DNA of 64,000 nucleotides, from contig JAPLKS010000014.1 of NCBI GenBank assembly GCA_026387915.1, forward strand, positions 186,001-250,000, given 5' to 3'. Position 1 is the stretch's first letter. Every line of letters starts with the position of its first letter. The position numbers were made by a program, and so were the translations under genes. The notes below the pieces were generated by a model, which did not search any database, was not told the DNA's origin, and worked only from the letters and a program-made list of their open reading frames with translations. Of this stretch, positions 55,050 to 64,000 are shown in pieces. The stretch is from Gemmatimonadota bacterium. GTDB taxonomy: Bacteria; Gemmatimonadota; Gemmatimonadetes; Gemmatimonadales; Gemmatimonadaceae.

Positions 55050-56384
55050 ATGACATCGCAGATGAAACAGCAGCTACTCGGGCGCATCAAGGACCGGACC
55101 GCGATCTCCGGTGTGGTGGGGCTCGGGTACGTCGGACTGCCGTTGGCGATGGAGTTCTGCGAGGCAGGGTTCCGCGTGGCGGGCTTCGATGTGAGCGAGT
55201 CGGTGTGCGCGGGGCTGATGGCGGGGCGCTCGCACATCATGGACGTGCCCGCTGAACAGTTGGCGCGCCACGTGAAGAGCGGCAAGTTCGTGGCCAGCAC
55301 CGACGAGTCGGCGCTCAAGGTTGCCGACGCTATCTCGATTGCGGTGCCCACGCCGCTGGCCAAGACGCGCGATCCGGATATGTCGTACGTGATTGCCGCC
55401 GCCGAGACGGTGGTGCGTCAGGCGCACGCCGGTATGTTGGTGGTGCTGGAGAGTACGACGTACCCCGGCACGACGCGCGACGTGATGCAGCCGCGGCTCG
55501 AAGCCCTCGGGTACACGATCGGTGACGACGTGTTTCTAGCGTTCTCCCCCGAGCGCGTCGATCCGGGCAATGCCAAGTGGCACACCAAGAACACCCCCAA
55601 GATCATTGGCGGCATTACGCCGGCGTGCAACGAAGTGTCGATGGCGCTGTACGCCACCTGCATTGACACGATTGTGCCGGTGTCGTCGCCTGAGGCCGCG
55701 GAGTTGGCCAAGCTGCTCGAGAATACCTTCCGCTCGGTGAACATCGGGCTCGTCAACGAAATGGCGATCATTTGCGATCGCTTGGGCGTGGACGTGTGGG
55801 AAGTGATCGATGCGGCGGCCACCAAGCCGTTTGGGTTTATGAAGTTCACGCCGGGCCCTGGTATCGGCGGACACTGCATTCCCCTCGACCCGCATTACCT
55901 CGCGTGGAAGATGCGCACGCTCAACTACAAGACGCGCTTCATCGACCTCGCCAGCGAGATCAACTCGGCGATGCCCGATGTGGTGGTTGAAAAAGTGTCG
56001 CGCGCGCTGAACGACGCGAGCAAGCCGGTGAAGGGAAGCCGCGCGCTCGTGCTCGGTGTCGCGTACAAGAAAGACATTGACGATATGCGCGAGAGCCCAG
56101 CGTTCGACGTCATTCGACTGCTCGAGGAGCGGGGCGCGCACGTCGTGTTTCACGACTCCTACGTGGCCTCGTATCAGGAAGAGGACGAGACACGCGTTGG
56201 GGTTGCGCTCACGGACGCCGAGCTCGCCAAGGCCGACGTCGTGGTGATTGTGACGGACCACAGCAATGTGGACTACCAGCGTGTGGTGGATCAGGCGTCG
56301 CTGATTGTGGACACGCGCAACGCGCTGAAGGCCACGCGGCCGTCGAAGGCGCGCATCGTCTCCTTGTCGGCGCTGCACGCATGA
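55050..56384 (+). CDS. Nucleotide-sugar 6-dehydrogenase, UDP-GlcNAc type (WbpA-like)
   Basis: A 444-residue UDP-glucose/GDP-mannose dehydrogenase family member with GVVGLGYVGLPLAMEF and the catalytic Cys in GIGGHCIPLDP. The PLDPHYLAWKM context is typical of enzymes acting on UDP-HexNAc rather than UDP-glucose. It would make the uronate that starts the WbpB/E/D steps. The stop overlaps the next dehydrogenase gene. Confidence 0.87.
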   Translation: MTSQMKQQLLGRIKDRTAISGVVGLGYVGLPLAMEFCEAGFRVAGFDVSESVCAGLMAGRSHIMDVPAEQLARHVKSGKFVASTDESALKVADAISIAVPTPLAKTRDPDMSYVIAAAETVVRQAHAGMLVVLESTTYPGTTRDVMQPRLEALGYTIGDDVFLAFSPERVDPGNAKWHTKNTPKIIGGITPACNEVSMALYATCIDTIVPVSSPEAAELAKLLENTFRSVNIGLVNEMAIICDRLGVDVWEVIDAAATKPFGFMKFTPGPGIGGHCIPLDPHYLAWKMRTLNYKTRFIDLASEINSAMPDVVVEKVSRALNDASKPVKGSRALVLGVAYKKDIDDMRESPAFDVIRLLEERGAHVVFHDSYVASYQEEDETRVGVALTDAELAKADVVVIVTDHSNVDYQRVVDQASLIVDTRNALKATRPSKARIVSLSALHA

Positions 56385-57688
56385 ACGTCACGGTCGTTGG
56401 TTCCGGCTATGTAGGCCTCGTCGCGGGTGCGTGCTTCGCCGAGACGGGCGTGGCGGTGACGTGCGCCGATGTCGATCAAAAAAAAATCGACGGACTCAAG
56501 CAGAACATTCTCCCCATTTATGAGCCTGGGCTCGATTCGCTCGTCGAACGCAATCAGGCGCAGGGGCGCCTGCAGTTCACGACCGACGTGCCGGCCAGCG
56601 TGCGTAGCGCGACGGTGGTATTCATCGCGGTCGGCACACCGCCCGATGAAGATGGGTCGGCGGATCTTTCGCACGTGCTCGCGGTGGCCGAGACGATTGG
56701 TCAGCACATGGCGCACGAAACCGTCGTGGTGACGAAGTCCACCGTTCCGGTGGGCACGGCCGCTCGAGTACACGCGGCCGTCGCTAAGCACGCCAAGTTC
56801 CCCTTCCACGTTGTCTCCAATCCGGAGTTCCTGAAGGAAGGCGCGGCGGTGGACGACTTTCTCAAGCCCGATCGCGTGGTGCTCGGCGTCGACAGCGACT
56901 TTGCGCGGAGCGTGATGGCTGAGCTCTATGCGCCATTCGTGCGCACGGGCAAGCCGATCATCTTCATGGACGTGCCGTCGGCTGAAATGACCAAGTACGC
57001 CGCGAACGCCATGCTCGCCACGCGTATCTCGTTCATGAATGAGATTGCGAATCTGTGTGAGAAAGTCGGCGCGAATGTGGACTTGGTTCGCAAAGGCATC
57101 GGCAGCGACTCGCGCATTGGGCCGTCGTTCTTGTTTCCGGGGCCTGGCTACGGCGGCTCGTGCTTCCCCAAGGACGTAAAGGCGTTGCTGCACACGTCCG
57201 AGGAGCGCGGCGCGCCGATGCAGGTGTTGGCGGCGGTGGAAGCGGCCAATGACTTCCAGAAGCATCGGTTGTTTGAAAAACTCAAGGCGGCCTTTGGCGG
57301 CCCGCTCAAGGGAGCGCGCATTGCGGTGTGGGGGCTCGCCTTCAAAGCGCAGACCGACGACATGCGCGAGTCGCCGGCGCTCACGCTCATTGAGGCGCTA
57401 TTGGCGGAAGGGGCGACCGTCGTCGCGCACGATCCTGCCGCGATGCACGAGGCGGAGCGCCGACTCGGCGCCCGTATTGGGTATGCGGCGACGAACTATG
57501 ACGCATTGACCGGCGCCGATGCGCTGGTGATTGTGACCGACTGGAACGAATACCGCTTTCCTGATTTCGCGCGCATCAAGGCGGCGCTCAAGCGCCCAGT
57601 GGTTGTGGATGGTCGCAATCTGTACGATCCCGCGAAGATGGAGCAGTTCGGGTTCACCTATCGGTCGCTCGGTCGAGGCACCGCATGA
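56381..57688 (+). CDS. ugd: UDP-glucose 6-dehydrogenase
   Basis: A 435-residue protein with [15 protein letters not shown] and the catalytic Cys in [10 protein letters not shown]. It oxidises UDP-glucose to UDP-glucuronate. An A9 run at 56478-56486 (DQKKID) is unusual in this GC-rich gene. It directly precedes UDP-xylose synthase, overlapping by 4 nt. Confidence 0.93.
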   Translation: MNVTVVGSGYVGLVAGACFAETGVAVTCADVDQKKIDGLKQNILPIYEPGLDSLVERNQAQGRLQFTTDVPASVRSATVVFIAVGTPPDEDGSADLSHVLAVAETIGQHMAHETVVVTKSTVPVGTAARVHAAVAKHAKFPFHVVSNPEFLKEGAAVDDFLKPDRVVLGVDSDFARSVMAELYAPFVRTGKPIIFMDVPSAEMTKYAANAMLATRISFMNEIANLCEKVGANVDLVRKGIGSDSRIGPSFLFPGPGYGGSCFPKDVKALLHTSEERGAPMQVLAAVEAANDFQKHRLFEKLKAAFGGPLKGARIAVWGLAFKAQTDDMRESPALTLIEALLAEGATVVAHDPAAMHEAERRLGARIGYAATNYDALTGADALVIVTDWNEYRFPDFARIKAALKRPVVVDGRNLYDPAKMEQFGFTYRSLGRGTA

Positions 57689-58638
57689 GAGTCTTGATTA
57701 CCGGTGCGGCTGGTTTCCTCGGTTCTCACCTGTCGGAGCGTTTTCTTGCCGACGGGCATTCGGTGGTGGGGCTCGACAACTTCATCACCGGCCATCCCGA
57801 CAATATCGCGCATTTGATTGGGCACGAACGGTTCTCGTTCATGCGGCACAATATCTCCGAGTACACGTACGTCGCCGGGGATCTCGACGGGGTGCTGCAC
57901 TTTGCGAGTCCGGCAAGCCCCATCGACTATCTCGAGCTCCCCATTCAGACGCTCAAAGTGGGTTCGTTGGGTACGCATAATGCGCTCGGCATTGCGCTCG
58001 CCAAGAAGGCGCGCTTCTTCATTGCGTCGACAAGTGAAGTGTACGGCGATCCGCTCGTGCACCCGCAGCCGGAGAGCTACTGGGGCAATGTGAATCCGAT
58101 TGGCCCGCGCGGTGTGTACGATGAGGCCAAGCGATTCGCCGAAGCGCTTACGATGGCGTATCACCGCTTTCACGGGGTGGACACGCGCATCGTGCGCATT
58201 TTCAACACGTATGGCCCGCGCATGCGGCCGCGCGACGGCCGCGTGGTGTCGAACTTCATCGTGCAGGCGCTGTTAGGTGAGCCACTCACGATTTACGGCG
58301 ATGGCTCGCAGACGCGTTCGTTCTGTTTTGTGGACGATGAGGTCGAAGGGATTTATCAGCTCTTTCTGCGCGGCGACGCCAATCCCACGAATATCGGCAA
58401 CCCGGTGGAGTACACCGTGAAGCAGCTCGCCGAGATCGTGGTGGAACTCACCGGCACCGCCGCGCCCATTGTCTATAAGCCGCTTCCCGAGGATGACCCC
58501 AAGGTGCGACAGCCCGACATCACCCGTGCCCGCACGATGCTCGGCTGGGAGCCGAAGGTCGACGTACGCGAAGGCGTGCAACGGACCATTGACTATTTCA
58601 AAACGCTGGTCGGATCGTCGAGGATGGCGCCCCGATGA
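57685..58638 (+). CDS. uxs: UDP-glucuronate decarboxylase (UDP-xylose synthase)
   Basis: A 317-residue extended SDR with [10 protein letters not shown], catalytic YDEAK in [11 protein letters not shown], and [18 protein letters not shown]. It turns UDP-glucuronate from the preceding enzyme into UDP-xylose. Its stop overlaps an in-frame ATG of the next gene. Confidence 0.93.
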   Translation: MRVLITGAAGFLGSHLSERFLADGHSVVGLDNFITGHPDNIAHLIGHERFSFMRHNISEYTYVAGDLDGVLHFASPASPIDYLELPIQTLKVGSLGTHNALGIALAKKARFFIASTSEVYGDPLVHPQPESYWGNVNPIGPRGVYDEAKRFAEALTMAYHRFHGVDTRIVRIFNTYGPRMRPRDGRVVSNFIVQALLGEPLTIYGDGSQTRSFCFVDDEVEGIYQLFLRGDANPTNIGNPVEYTVKQLAEIVVELTGTAAPIVYKPLPEDDPKVRQPDITRARTMLGWEPKVDVREGVQRTIDYFKTLVGSSRMAPR

Positions 58639-58697
58639 CTCTTTCGTCGCTCCGGCTCGCGCGTCGAACACGGACCTCCCCTTCGGGTATCACCCGC

Positions 58698-59534
58698 ATG
58701 ACTGCACGCACCCGCGCTACTGTCGTTGTCTCGCTGCTCCTGTTGGCCGCCTGTAACCGCGGCTTTCAGTTGCGCAAATATCCCACGAACGCCGGACTGT
58801 TCAAGGCGTCGATGGCCGAGTTCCAGGCCAAGAAGTGGGAGAATGCGATCACCGGCTTTGAGAAACTCACGCTCGATCTCTCCGCACGCGACACGTTGTT
58901 GCCGTTGGCGCACTACTACCTCGGCAAGTCGCACGAGAATCGCGAGGAGTTTCTGTTGGCAGCGCAGAGTTATGCCCGCCTAGCGGAGTCGTTCCCGGAC
59001 GATTCGCTCGCGGCATCGGCGCTGCTCTCCGCTGGCGACTCGTACCTGAAGATGTGGCGCGACCCGTCGCTCGACCCCACGTATGCGACGATGGCGCAGA
59101 CGCAGTATCGGTTGCTCGCGAGCGTCTATCCGGAATCCCCGCTGAAGGTACAAGCCGAGAAGGGTGCGCAGAAAATCGAGGAGTTGCTGGCGACGAAGGA
59201 TTATGAAACGGGGATGCACTATGTGCGTCGTCGCGCCTTTGACTCCGCGCTGATTTACCTCAAGGACGTGGTGCGCAACTTCCCGAACTCGGCGAAATCG
59301 CGGGATGCGATGCTCCGTATTGTTGAGGTGTATCGTCGCCCCGAGATGAACTACAAGGACGAAGCCAAGGAGATGTGCGTCGCGCTCAATGGTGCGTATC
59401 CGCGCGACACGGATGTGGCCAAATTGTGCCCTGAGGAAGTGGCCGCTGACTCCACGGGATCAAAGGCAAAACTGCCGATGCCTAGCCTGCCGCTGCCCAA
59501 GAAGCCGGGCGCGGTCTCTCCGTTCTCGCGCTAA
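58698..59534 (+). CDS. bamD: Outer-membrane assembly lipoprotein BamD
   Basis: A 278-residue lipoprotein with lipobox LAAC. ATG 58698 gives a standard signal peptide; an in-frame ATG at 58635 (ATGA overlap with the upstream gene) would add a 21-residue Arg-rich extension. The mature part is TPR-like helical repeats (FQAKKWENAITGFEKL, HYYLGKSHENREEFLLAAQSY). BamD helps fold outer-membrane barrels with BamA, which is not in the window. Confidence 0.85.
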   Translation: MTARTRATVVVSLLLLAACNRGFQLRKYPTNAGLFKASMAEFQAKKWENAITGFEKLTLDLSARDTLLPLAHYYLGKSHENREEFLLAAQSYARLAESFPDDSLAASALLSAGDSYLKMWRDPSLDPTYATMAQTQYRLLASVYPESPLKVQAEKGAQKIEELLATKDYETGMHYVRRRAFDSALIYLKDVVRNFPNSAKSRDAMLRIVEVYRRPEMNYKDEAKEMCVALNGAYPRDTDVAKLCPEEVAADSTGSKAKLPMPSLPLPKKPGAVSPFSR

Positions 59535-59564
59535 GCGCGAACCTGGGGGAGGAGGAGCGGGTTG

Positions 59565-60131
59565 ATGCGCATCGGAGTGTTTGGCGGAACGTTTGATCCT
59601 CCGCACATCGGGCACCTGTTGGCCGCGACCGATGCGTGTGAGGCGCTGGCGTTAGATCGGCTGGTGTTCATCCCAGCCGCCGAGCAGCCGCTGAAAATGG
59701 GGACGGTGGTGGCGCCGGCGCATCATCGCTTGGCGATGGTGGAGCGGCTCATCGAAGGGGATTCGCGGTTCGCTGTCGATGCCCTCGAAATCGACCGGGG
59801 CGGGTTATCTTACACGGTTGATACGTTGCGGGCGTTGCGCAGTCGCTGGGCCGGTGATGTGGCACCATTCCTGCTTTTGGGGAGGGATGCGGTGGCCGCT
59901 CTGCCGAAATGGCGCGAGCCGGAGGCAGTGATGTCGTTGGCGCAGGTCGTCGTGCTCACGCGCGCTGGTGAGTCGGCGGAGTTGCCGGCCGGTGTTCGGG
60001 CGCTTGCCACGCGCCGGGTGGATGTGTCGTCCACCGAAGTACGCGCGCGGGTGCGGGAAGGAAAGTCGATTCGAGGATTCGTGCCGGATGCGGTGGCGAC
60101 CTATATCGCCGCTGTCGGCTTGTACCGATAA
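59565..60131 (+). CDS. nadD: Nicotinate-mononucleotide adenylyltransferase
   Basis: A 188-residue nucleotidyltransferase with GGTFDPPHIGHLL and SSTEVRARVREG. It makes deamido-NAD in NAD synthesis. ATG 59565, with GGAGGAG about 10 nt upstream, is preferred to the TTG just before it. Confidence 0.94.
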   Translation: MRIGVFGGTFDPPHIGHLLAATDACEALALDRLVFIPAAEQPLKMGTVVAPAHHRLAMVERLIEGDSRFAVDALEIDRGGLSYTVDTLRALRSRWAGDVAPFLLLGRDAVAALPKWREPEAVMSLAQVVVLTRAGESAELPAGVRALATRRVDVSSTEVRARVREGKSIRGFVPDAVATYIAAVGLYR

Positions 60132-60147
60132 AGGAGCTCTGTAGGAC

Positions 60148-63100
60148 ATGCTGAAAGCGCTATTGTCGACCGTGTTTGGAACACGCCATGAGCGCGAGCG
60201 AAAGCGCGTGCAGCCGATCGTCGACGAAATCAACGAAGAGTATGCCAAGCTCGAGGCCTTGTCGGATGAGGCGCTCAAGGCACAGACCGACAAGTTTCGG
60301 GCGCTGATTGACGAGCGCACGGCGGAGTTGGCTGGGAAGATCGAAGCGCTCAAGGATGCGAAGCGCACGGCCTCCGACGCCGAAGAACGCGAGCGCATTG
60401 ACGGTGAGCTGGGCGGTGCGGACGGTATGGGCGGCCTTGAGCGCGACTACCGCGGTCTACTTGCCGATGTGCTCGACGAGATCCTCCCGGAAGCGTTCGC
60501 CACGGTGCGTGAGGCGGCCCGCCGTTTGGTCGGCACCACGGTGTCGGTGACGGGGCAGGACATTGTGTGGGACATGGTGCCATACGATGTACAGTTGATT
60601 GGTGGCATTCAGCTGCACCTCGGTCGCATTGCGGAAATGGCGACGGGCGAAGGCAAAACGTTGGTCGCCACGCTCCCACTGTACTTGAATGCGCTCCCGC
60701 GGCGCGGCGCGCACCTCGTCACGGTCAACACGTATCTTGCTCGGCGCGACTCGCAGTGGATGGGGCACCTGTTCGGCTATCTCGGGCTCACCGTCGGGTG
60801 TATTGACGACACGGAGCCGGGCACCGCGGAGCGCGTGGCCGCATATCTCTGCGACATTACCTACGGCACCAATAACGAGTTCGGCTTCGATTACCTCCGC
60901 GACAACATGGTGGTGTCGCTCGACCAGCGCGTGCAGCGCAAGCACGTGTACGCGATTGTCGACGAAGTGGACTCCGTGCTCATTGACGAAGCGCGGACGC
61001 CGCTCATCATCTCGGGTCCGGTGGGGAACGAGAGTGACGCGGAGTACGCGTTGCACAACGCCGCCGTGGCACGCGTGGTGCGTAAGCAGACCGAACTCGC
61101 CAACGATCTCGTGGCGCAGGGCGAGAAGGCGATGGAGGCCGGCGACGAGCACGCGGCTGGCCTCGCCTTCTACAAGGCGCAACTGGGCAATCCCAAGAAC
61201 AAGCGCCTGATGAAGGCGCTGCAGGAGCAGGGCGTCAAGCAACTCGTGCAGAAGATGGAACTCGAGCATCTGGCGGACCGCAAGTTGCCCGCGGCCAAGC
61301 AGCTGTATCGTGAGGTCGAGGAAGACTTGCTGTTCGTGCTCGACGAGAAGGGGCACAGCGTGCACCTCTCCGACCGTGGCGTGGACTTCGTGTCGCCCGC
61401 GGATCACGAGGCCTTTGTGCTGCCGGATATTGCGGGCGAGATTGGTCGTATTGACGCCGATCATGACGCGACGCCGGAAGAGCGACTCGCGAAGCGTAAC
61501 GCCATTGAACGGGAGTACGCGCTGAAGAGCGAGAAGCTCAACATCGTGCACCAGCTGCTGAAGGCGCACGCGCTGTACGAGAACGACGTCAACTACGTCG
61601 TGCAGGAAGGGCAGGTGCTCATCGTCGATGAGTTCACGGGCCGCACGATGCCGGGACGCCGTTGGAGCGAAGGGCTCCATCAGGCCGTCGAGGCCAAGGA
61701 AGGGGTGCAGGTGAAGGGGGAGACGCAGACCCTCGCCACCATCACCATTCAGAACTATTTCCGCATGTACGAAAAGCTCGGCGGTATGACGGGCACCGCC
61801 GAGACGGAGGAGACGGAGTTCTTCCAGATTTACGGACTGGAAGTGTCGGTGATTCCAACGAACCGCGACATCATCCGCGACGATCGGCAGGATCTCGTCT
61901 ACAAGACGCGCCGTGAGAAATACAACGCGATCGTGGAAGAGACCAAGCGCCTCACGGGGCTCGGCTATCCGGTGCTCGTCGGCACGACGAGCGTCGAAGC
62001 ATCCGAGACGCTTGCCCGCATGTTCCAGCGGGCGAACATTGTCCATAATGTGCTGAACGCCAAGTACCATCAGCGCGAGGCGGAAATCGTTGCGCTTGCG
62101 GGCCAAGGCAACGCCGTCACGATCGCCACGAACATGGCCGGCCGTGGCACCGACATCAAACTCGGTGCGGGCGTCAAGGAATCCAAGCCGTCGGTGATCA
62201 AGGATCCCGACAACAAGGACATCGAGGTTGAGGAGTGCGGTGGGTTGCACATCATTGGCTCGGAACGCCATGAGTCGCGCCGCATCGACCGCCAGTTGCG
62301 CGGGCGCTCCGGCCGTCAGGGTGATCCGGGGGCCTCGCAGTTCTTTTTGTCGCTCGAAGACGATCTCATGCGTCTCTTCGGTTCCGACCGCATTGCCAAG
62401 CTGATGGATCGTATGGGCGCGCAGGAAGGGGAGATGCTCACGCATCCGCTCATCACGCGCTCCATCGAACAGGCACAGAAGCGCGTGGAGTTACAGAACT
62501 TTCAGAGCCGTAAACGGCTGCTGGAGTTCGATGACGTGATGAATCAGCAGCGCGAGGTGATCTACTCGCTGCGGTCGTTCGCGCTTGAGGGTGGCGAGGA
62601 GCTGAAGGGCGAAGCCGTGCGCATGGTGGAGCAGGCCGTGGCGCGCCGTATCGAAACGGCGCTCGCCGCGGAGATGGATGCCCTGCAGTGGGACGTGCCG
62701 CTCGTGCGCCAGGATCTCCTGATGCACTACCTGCTGCGCGTTGATTGCTTTGAAGAAAACGGCACACGCCCGGCGACGATCACCGAAGCCAAGGAGTTGG
62801 GGAGCGCCGCTGGTACGGTGGCGTTCAACGCAAAGTTCGGATCGCTCGGCGAATATGCCTCGCAGGTACTCGCGTTGGTGATGCTCAACGTGCTCGACGA
62901 GAAGTGGAAGGACCATCTCTACGATCTCGACCAGCTGCGGAACGCCATCCACTATCGCTCGTGGGGGCAGAAGGATCCGCTCCTCGAGTACAAGCAGGAA
63001 GCGTACGTGATGTTCGTGGACCTGATGCACGACGTGCATCACACGTTCACCGAGCGGTTCTTGCGTGTGCAAATCGATCTTGGCGGTCCGCCGCCGGCAC

Positions 63101-63381
63101 CGGAACCGCCGCCGGCCGTGAAGAAGCGCTTCAATGCGCTTGGCATGGCCGAGGACGTTCCGGCGGGTGAAGACGGGGCCTACGATGTGGGCCCGGATGA
63201 GGCACCGAAGGCGACGTCTGCCGTGCGTCAGGATCCGACGATCGTCGGCGCCGGTCGTGGCGTGCGCTCGTTGTCCGGTGAACGCGCGGAGCCTGTGGAC
63301 TGGGCCAGCGTGGGTCGCAACGATCCCTGCCCATGCGGCAGCGGGAAGAAATTCAAAAAGTGCCACGGGGTCAACGCGTAA
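60148..63381 (+). CDS. secA: Preprotein translocase ATPase SecA
   Basis: A 1077-residue protein, longer than the usual ~900. AAAGGAGC lies about 10 nt before ATG. Walker A is [11 protein letters not shown] and the DEAD motif [12 protein letters not shown]. An insertion after the first ATPase part (about 300-400) explains the extra length and resembles large Bacteroidota SecAs. The C-terminus has the zinc motif [13 protein letters not shown], which binds SecB or lipids. It drives protein export through SecYEG. Confidence 0.97.
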   Translation: MLKALLSTVFGTRHERERKRVQPIVDEINEEYAKLEALSDEALKAQTDKFRALIDERTAELAGKIEALKDAKRTASDAEERERIDGELGGADGMGGLERDYRGLLADVLDEILPEAFATVREAARRLVGTTVSVTGQDIVWDMVPYDVQLIGGIQLHLGRIAEMATGEGKTLVATLPLYLNALPRRGAHLVTVNTYLARRDSQWMGHLFGYLGLTVGCIDDTEPGTAERVAAYLCDITYGTNNEFGFDYLRDNMVVSLDQRVQRKHVYAIVDEVDSVLIDEARTPLIISGPVGNESDAEYALHNAAVARVVRKQTELANDLVAQGEKAMEAGDEHAAGLAFYKAQLGNPKNKRLMKALQEQGVKQLVQKMELEHLADRKLPAAKQLYREVEEDLLFVLDEKGHSVHLSDRGVDFVSPADHEAFVLPDIAGEIGRIDADHDATPEERLAKRNAIEREYALKSEKLNIVHQLLKAHALYENDVNYVVQEGQVLIVDEFTGRTMPGRRWSEGLHQAVEAKEGVQVKGETQTLATITIQNYFRMYEKLGGMTGTAETEETEFFQIYGLEVSVIPTNRDIIRDDRQDLVYKTRREKYNAIVEETKRLTGLGYPVLVGTTSVEASETLARMFQRANIVHNVLNAKYHQREAEIVALAGQGNAVTIATNMAGRGTDIKLGAGVKESKPSVIKDPDNKDIEVEECGGLHIIGSERHESRRIDRQLRGRSGRQGDPGASQFFLSLEDDLMRLFGSDRIAKLMDRMGAQEGEMLTHPLITRSIEQAQKRVELQNFQSRKRLLEFDDVMNQQREVIYSLRSFALEGGEELKGEAVRMVEQAVARRIETALAAEMDALQWDVPLVRQDLLMHYLLRVDCFEENGTRPATITEAKELGSAAGTVAFNAKFGSLGEYASQVLALVMLNVLDEKWKDHLYDLDQLRNAIHYRSWGQKDPLLEYKQEAYVMFVDLMHDVHHTFTERFLRVQIDLGGPPPAPEPPPAVKKRFNALGMAEDVPAGEDGAYDVGPDEAPKATSAVRQDPTIVGAGRGVRSLSGERAEPVDWASVGRNDPCPCGSGKKFKKCHGVNA

Positions 63382-63417
63382 TTGATCCGTTCGGCATCGC
63401 TTCGATGACAGAACGGG

Positions 63418-63445
63418 CACGCGCCGGCGATATCGTCGGCGCGTG
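63418..63445. terminator. Hairpin after secA overlapping the radC start region
   Basis: CACGCGCCG pairs with CGGCGCGTG; the loop contains the CGATATCG palindrome, which lengthens the stem. TCTATTAAT follows. The right arm includes the GTG at 63443. Confidence 0.6.
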
Positions 63446-64000
63446 TCTATTAATCCTGCCCCATCGCTCCGCGAAATGCCGCGTACGGAACGGCCGCGTG
63501 AGCGGCTGAAGTCGCTCGGCGCGCATGCGCTGAGCGCCAGCGAACTGCTGGCTATTCTCATCGGAACGGGGTGTGCGAACCGATCGGCGCTCGCCGTGGC
63601 GCACGATGCGCTGGCGCGGTCAGTCGGCTCGCTGCGACATATGTCGCGCCAGCCAATCGCGGCGCTGTCGGCGGTACCTGGGCTCGGTAGCGCGAGGGCG
63701 GTGGCCATTCACGCGGCACTTGAGCTCGGGCGCCGACTCGCGGCGGAGTCTCGCGACGACGGCGCCCCGCTGCGCTCCCCACGCGACGTCTGGGCGGTCT
63801 TTGCACCTCGCCTTGAGGATCTTCCGGTCGAGGAGTTTCACGTGGCGGTGCTCGACGCGCAGCACCGTCTGGAGCGGGACATCACGGTCACGCGGGGTAT
63901 TCTCAACTCCTCGCTCGTCCACCCGCGCGAGGTCTTTCGTGAGGCCATCGCCGAACGCGCGGCGGCGATCGTGCTTGTCCACAATCACCCCAGCGGCGAT
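63443..64000 (+). CDS. radC: DNA repair/JAB-domain protein RadC, truncated by the window end
   Basis: 186 codons are visible in an open frame running off the window. A helix-hairpin-helix N-terminus (RPRERLKSLGAHALSASELLAILIGTG) leads to the MPN/JAB domain, which ends with HNHPSGD at the last bases. The N-terminus of RadC usually begins a few residues before ERPRERL, so GTG 63443 fits; ATG 63476 is an alternative and escapes the hairpin. The biochemical role of RadC is unsettled. Confidence 0.9.
   Translation, partial: MSINPAPSLREMPRTERPRERLKSLGAHALSASELLAILIGTGCANRSALAVAHDALARSVGSLRHMSRQPIAALSAVPGLGSARAVAIHAALELGRRLAAESRDDGAPLRSPRDVWAVFAPRLEDLPVEEFHVAVLDAQHRLERDITVTRGILNSSLVHPREVFREAIAERAAAIVLVHNHPSGD

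Noticed and set aside
56381-57688. Frameshift or pseudogene at the A9 run of ugd
   Set aside because: The frame is continuous, full length and keeps the catalytic Cys.
60457-62445. 662-codon open frame antisense to secA
   Set aside because: His/Arg/Leu-rich composition typical of a reverse shadow; no start signal; secA is certain.

Overview
This is a GC-rich, densely coding bacterial chromosome window. Genes overlap by 1-14 nt, GTG/TTG starts are common, and no phage, insertion sequence, CRISPR array or plasmid gene is visible. The mix fits a diderm heterotroph of the Gemmatimonadota type: TonB/ExbB/ExbD, BamD, lipoproteins, a DPP IV-like peptidase, a membrane pyrophosphatase, a large SecA, and a NagZ-beta-lactamase fusion next to NamZ. 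That phylum assignment is inferred from gene content only. The window opens inside a peptidase gene and closes inside radC.

Left part (1-16.9 kb). The C-terminal part of a secreted S9 peptidase is followed by one operon holding two two-component systems: PAS kinase, NtrC-like regulator, OmpR-like regulator, HAMP kinase. The NtrC-like regulator has lost the sigma-54-contacting GAFTGA loop. Next is a TonB-ExbB-ExbD-ExbD operon with a second TonB-like protein. Transport and bioenergetics genes follow: two amino-acid permeases, an H+-pyrophosphatase with the K+-independent signature, and a dicarboxylate/amino-acid:cation symporter.

Middle left (17-27.6 kb). Here lies a probable cell-wall amino-sugar salvage region. 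A minus-strand operon encodes a NagB-like/PIG-L fusion, a Na+:solute symporter and a BadF-type sugar kinase. Nearby are a NagZ-serine hydrolase fusion lipoprotein and, divergently, NamZ (exo-N-acetylmuramidase). The parts suggest extracytoplasmic release of MurNAc and GlcNAc, uptake, phosphorylation, then deacetylation/deamination. No nagA or murQ is seen here. erpA, a small membrane-anchored protein and a CDP-alcohol phosphatidyltransferase also lie here.

Centre (27.9-43.3 kb). This is mostly a plus-strand housekeeping run: small lipoprotein/membrane genes, a 2-oxoacid dehydrogenase E2, a PHP phosphatase, an SDR whose catalytic Tyr is His, trxB, an MBL hydrolase, aspA, an Rrf2 regulator that is probably leaderless and could carry an Fe-S cluster, tRNA-Leu(CAG), smpB, a cell-wall amidase, pyrD and pyrF. 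A lipoprotein gene has a 9-bp tandem repeat in its signal sequence.

Right part (43.4-64 kb). The alpha ribosomal operon (rpmJ-rpsM-rpsK-rpsD-rpoA-rplQ) ends with rpmB. It is followed by a nucleotide-sugar region: gmd and rmd (GDP-rhamnose type), carB, a full WbpA/B/D/E-type set for UDP-2,3-diacetamido-glucuronate, UDP-glucose dehydrogenase and UDP-xylose synthase. The window ends with bamD, nadD, secA and partial radC.
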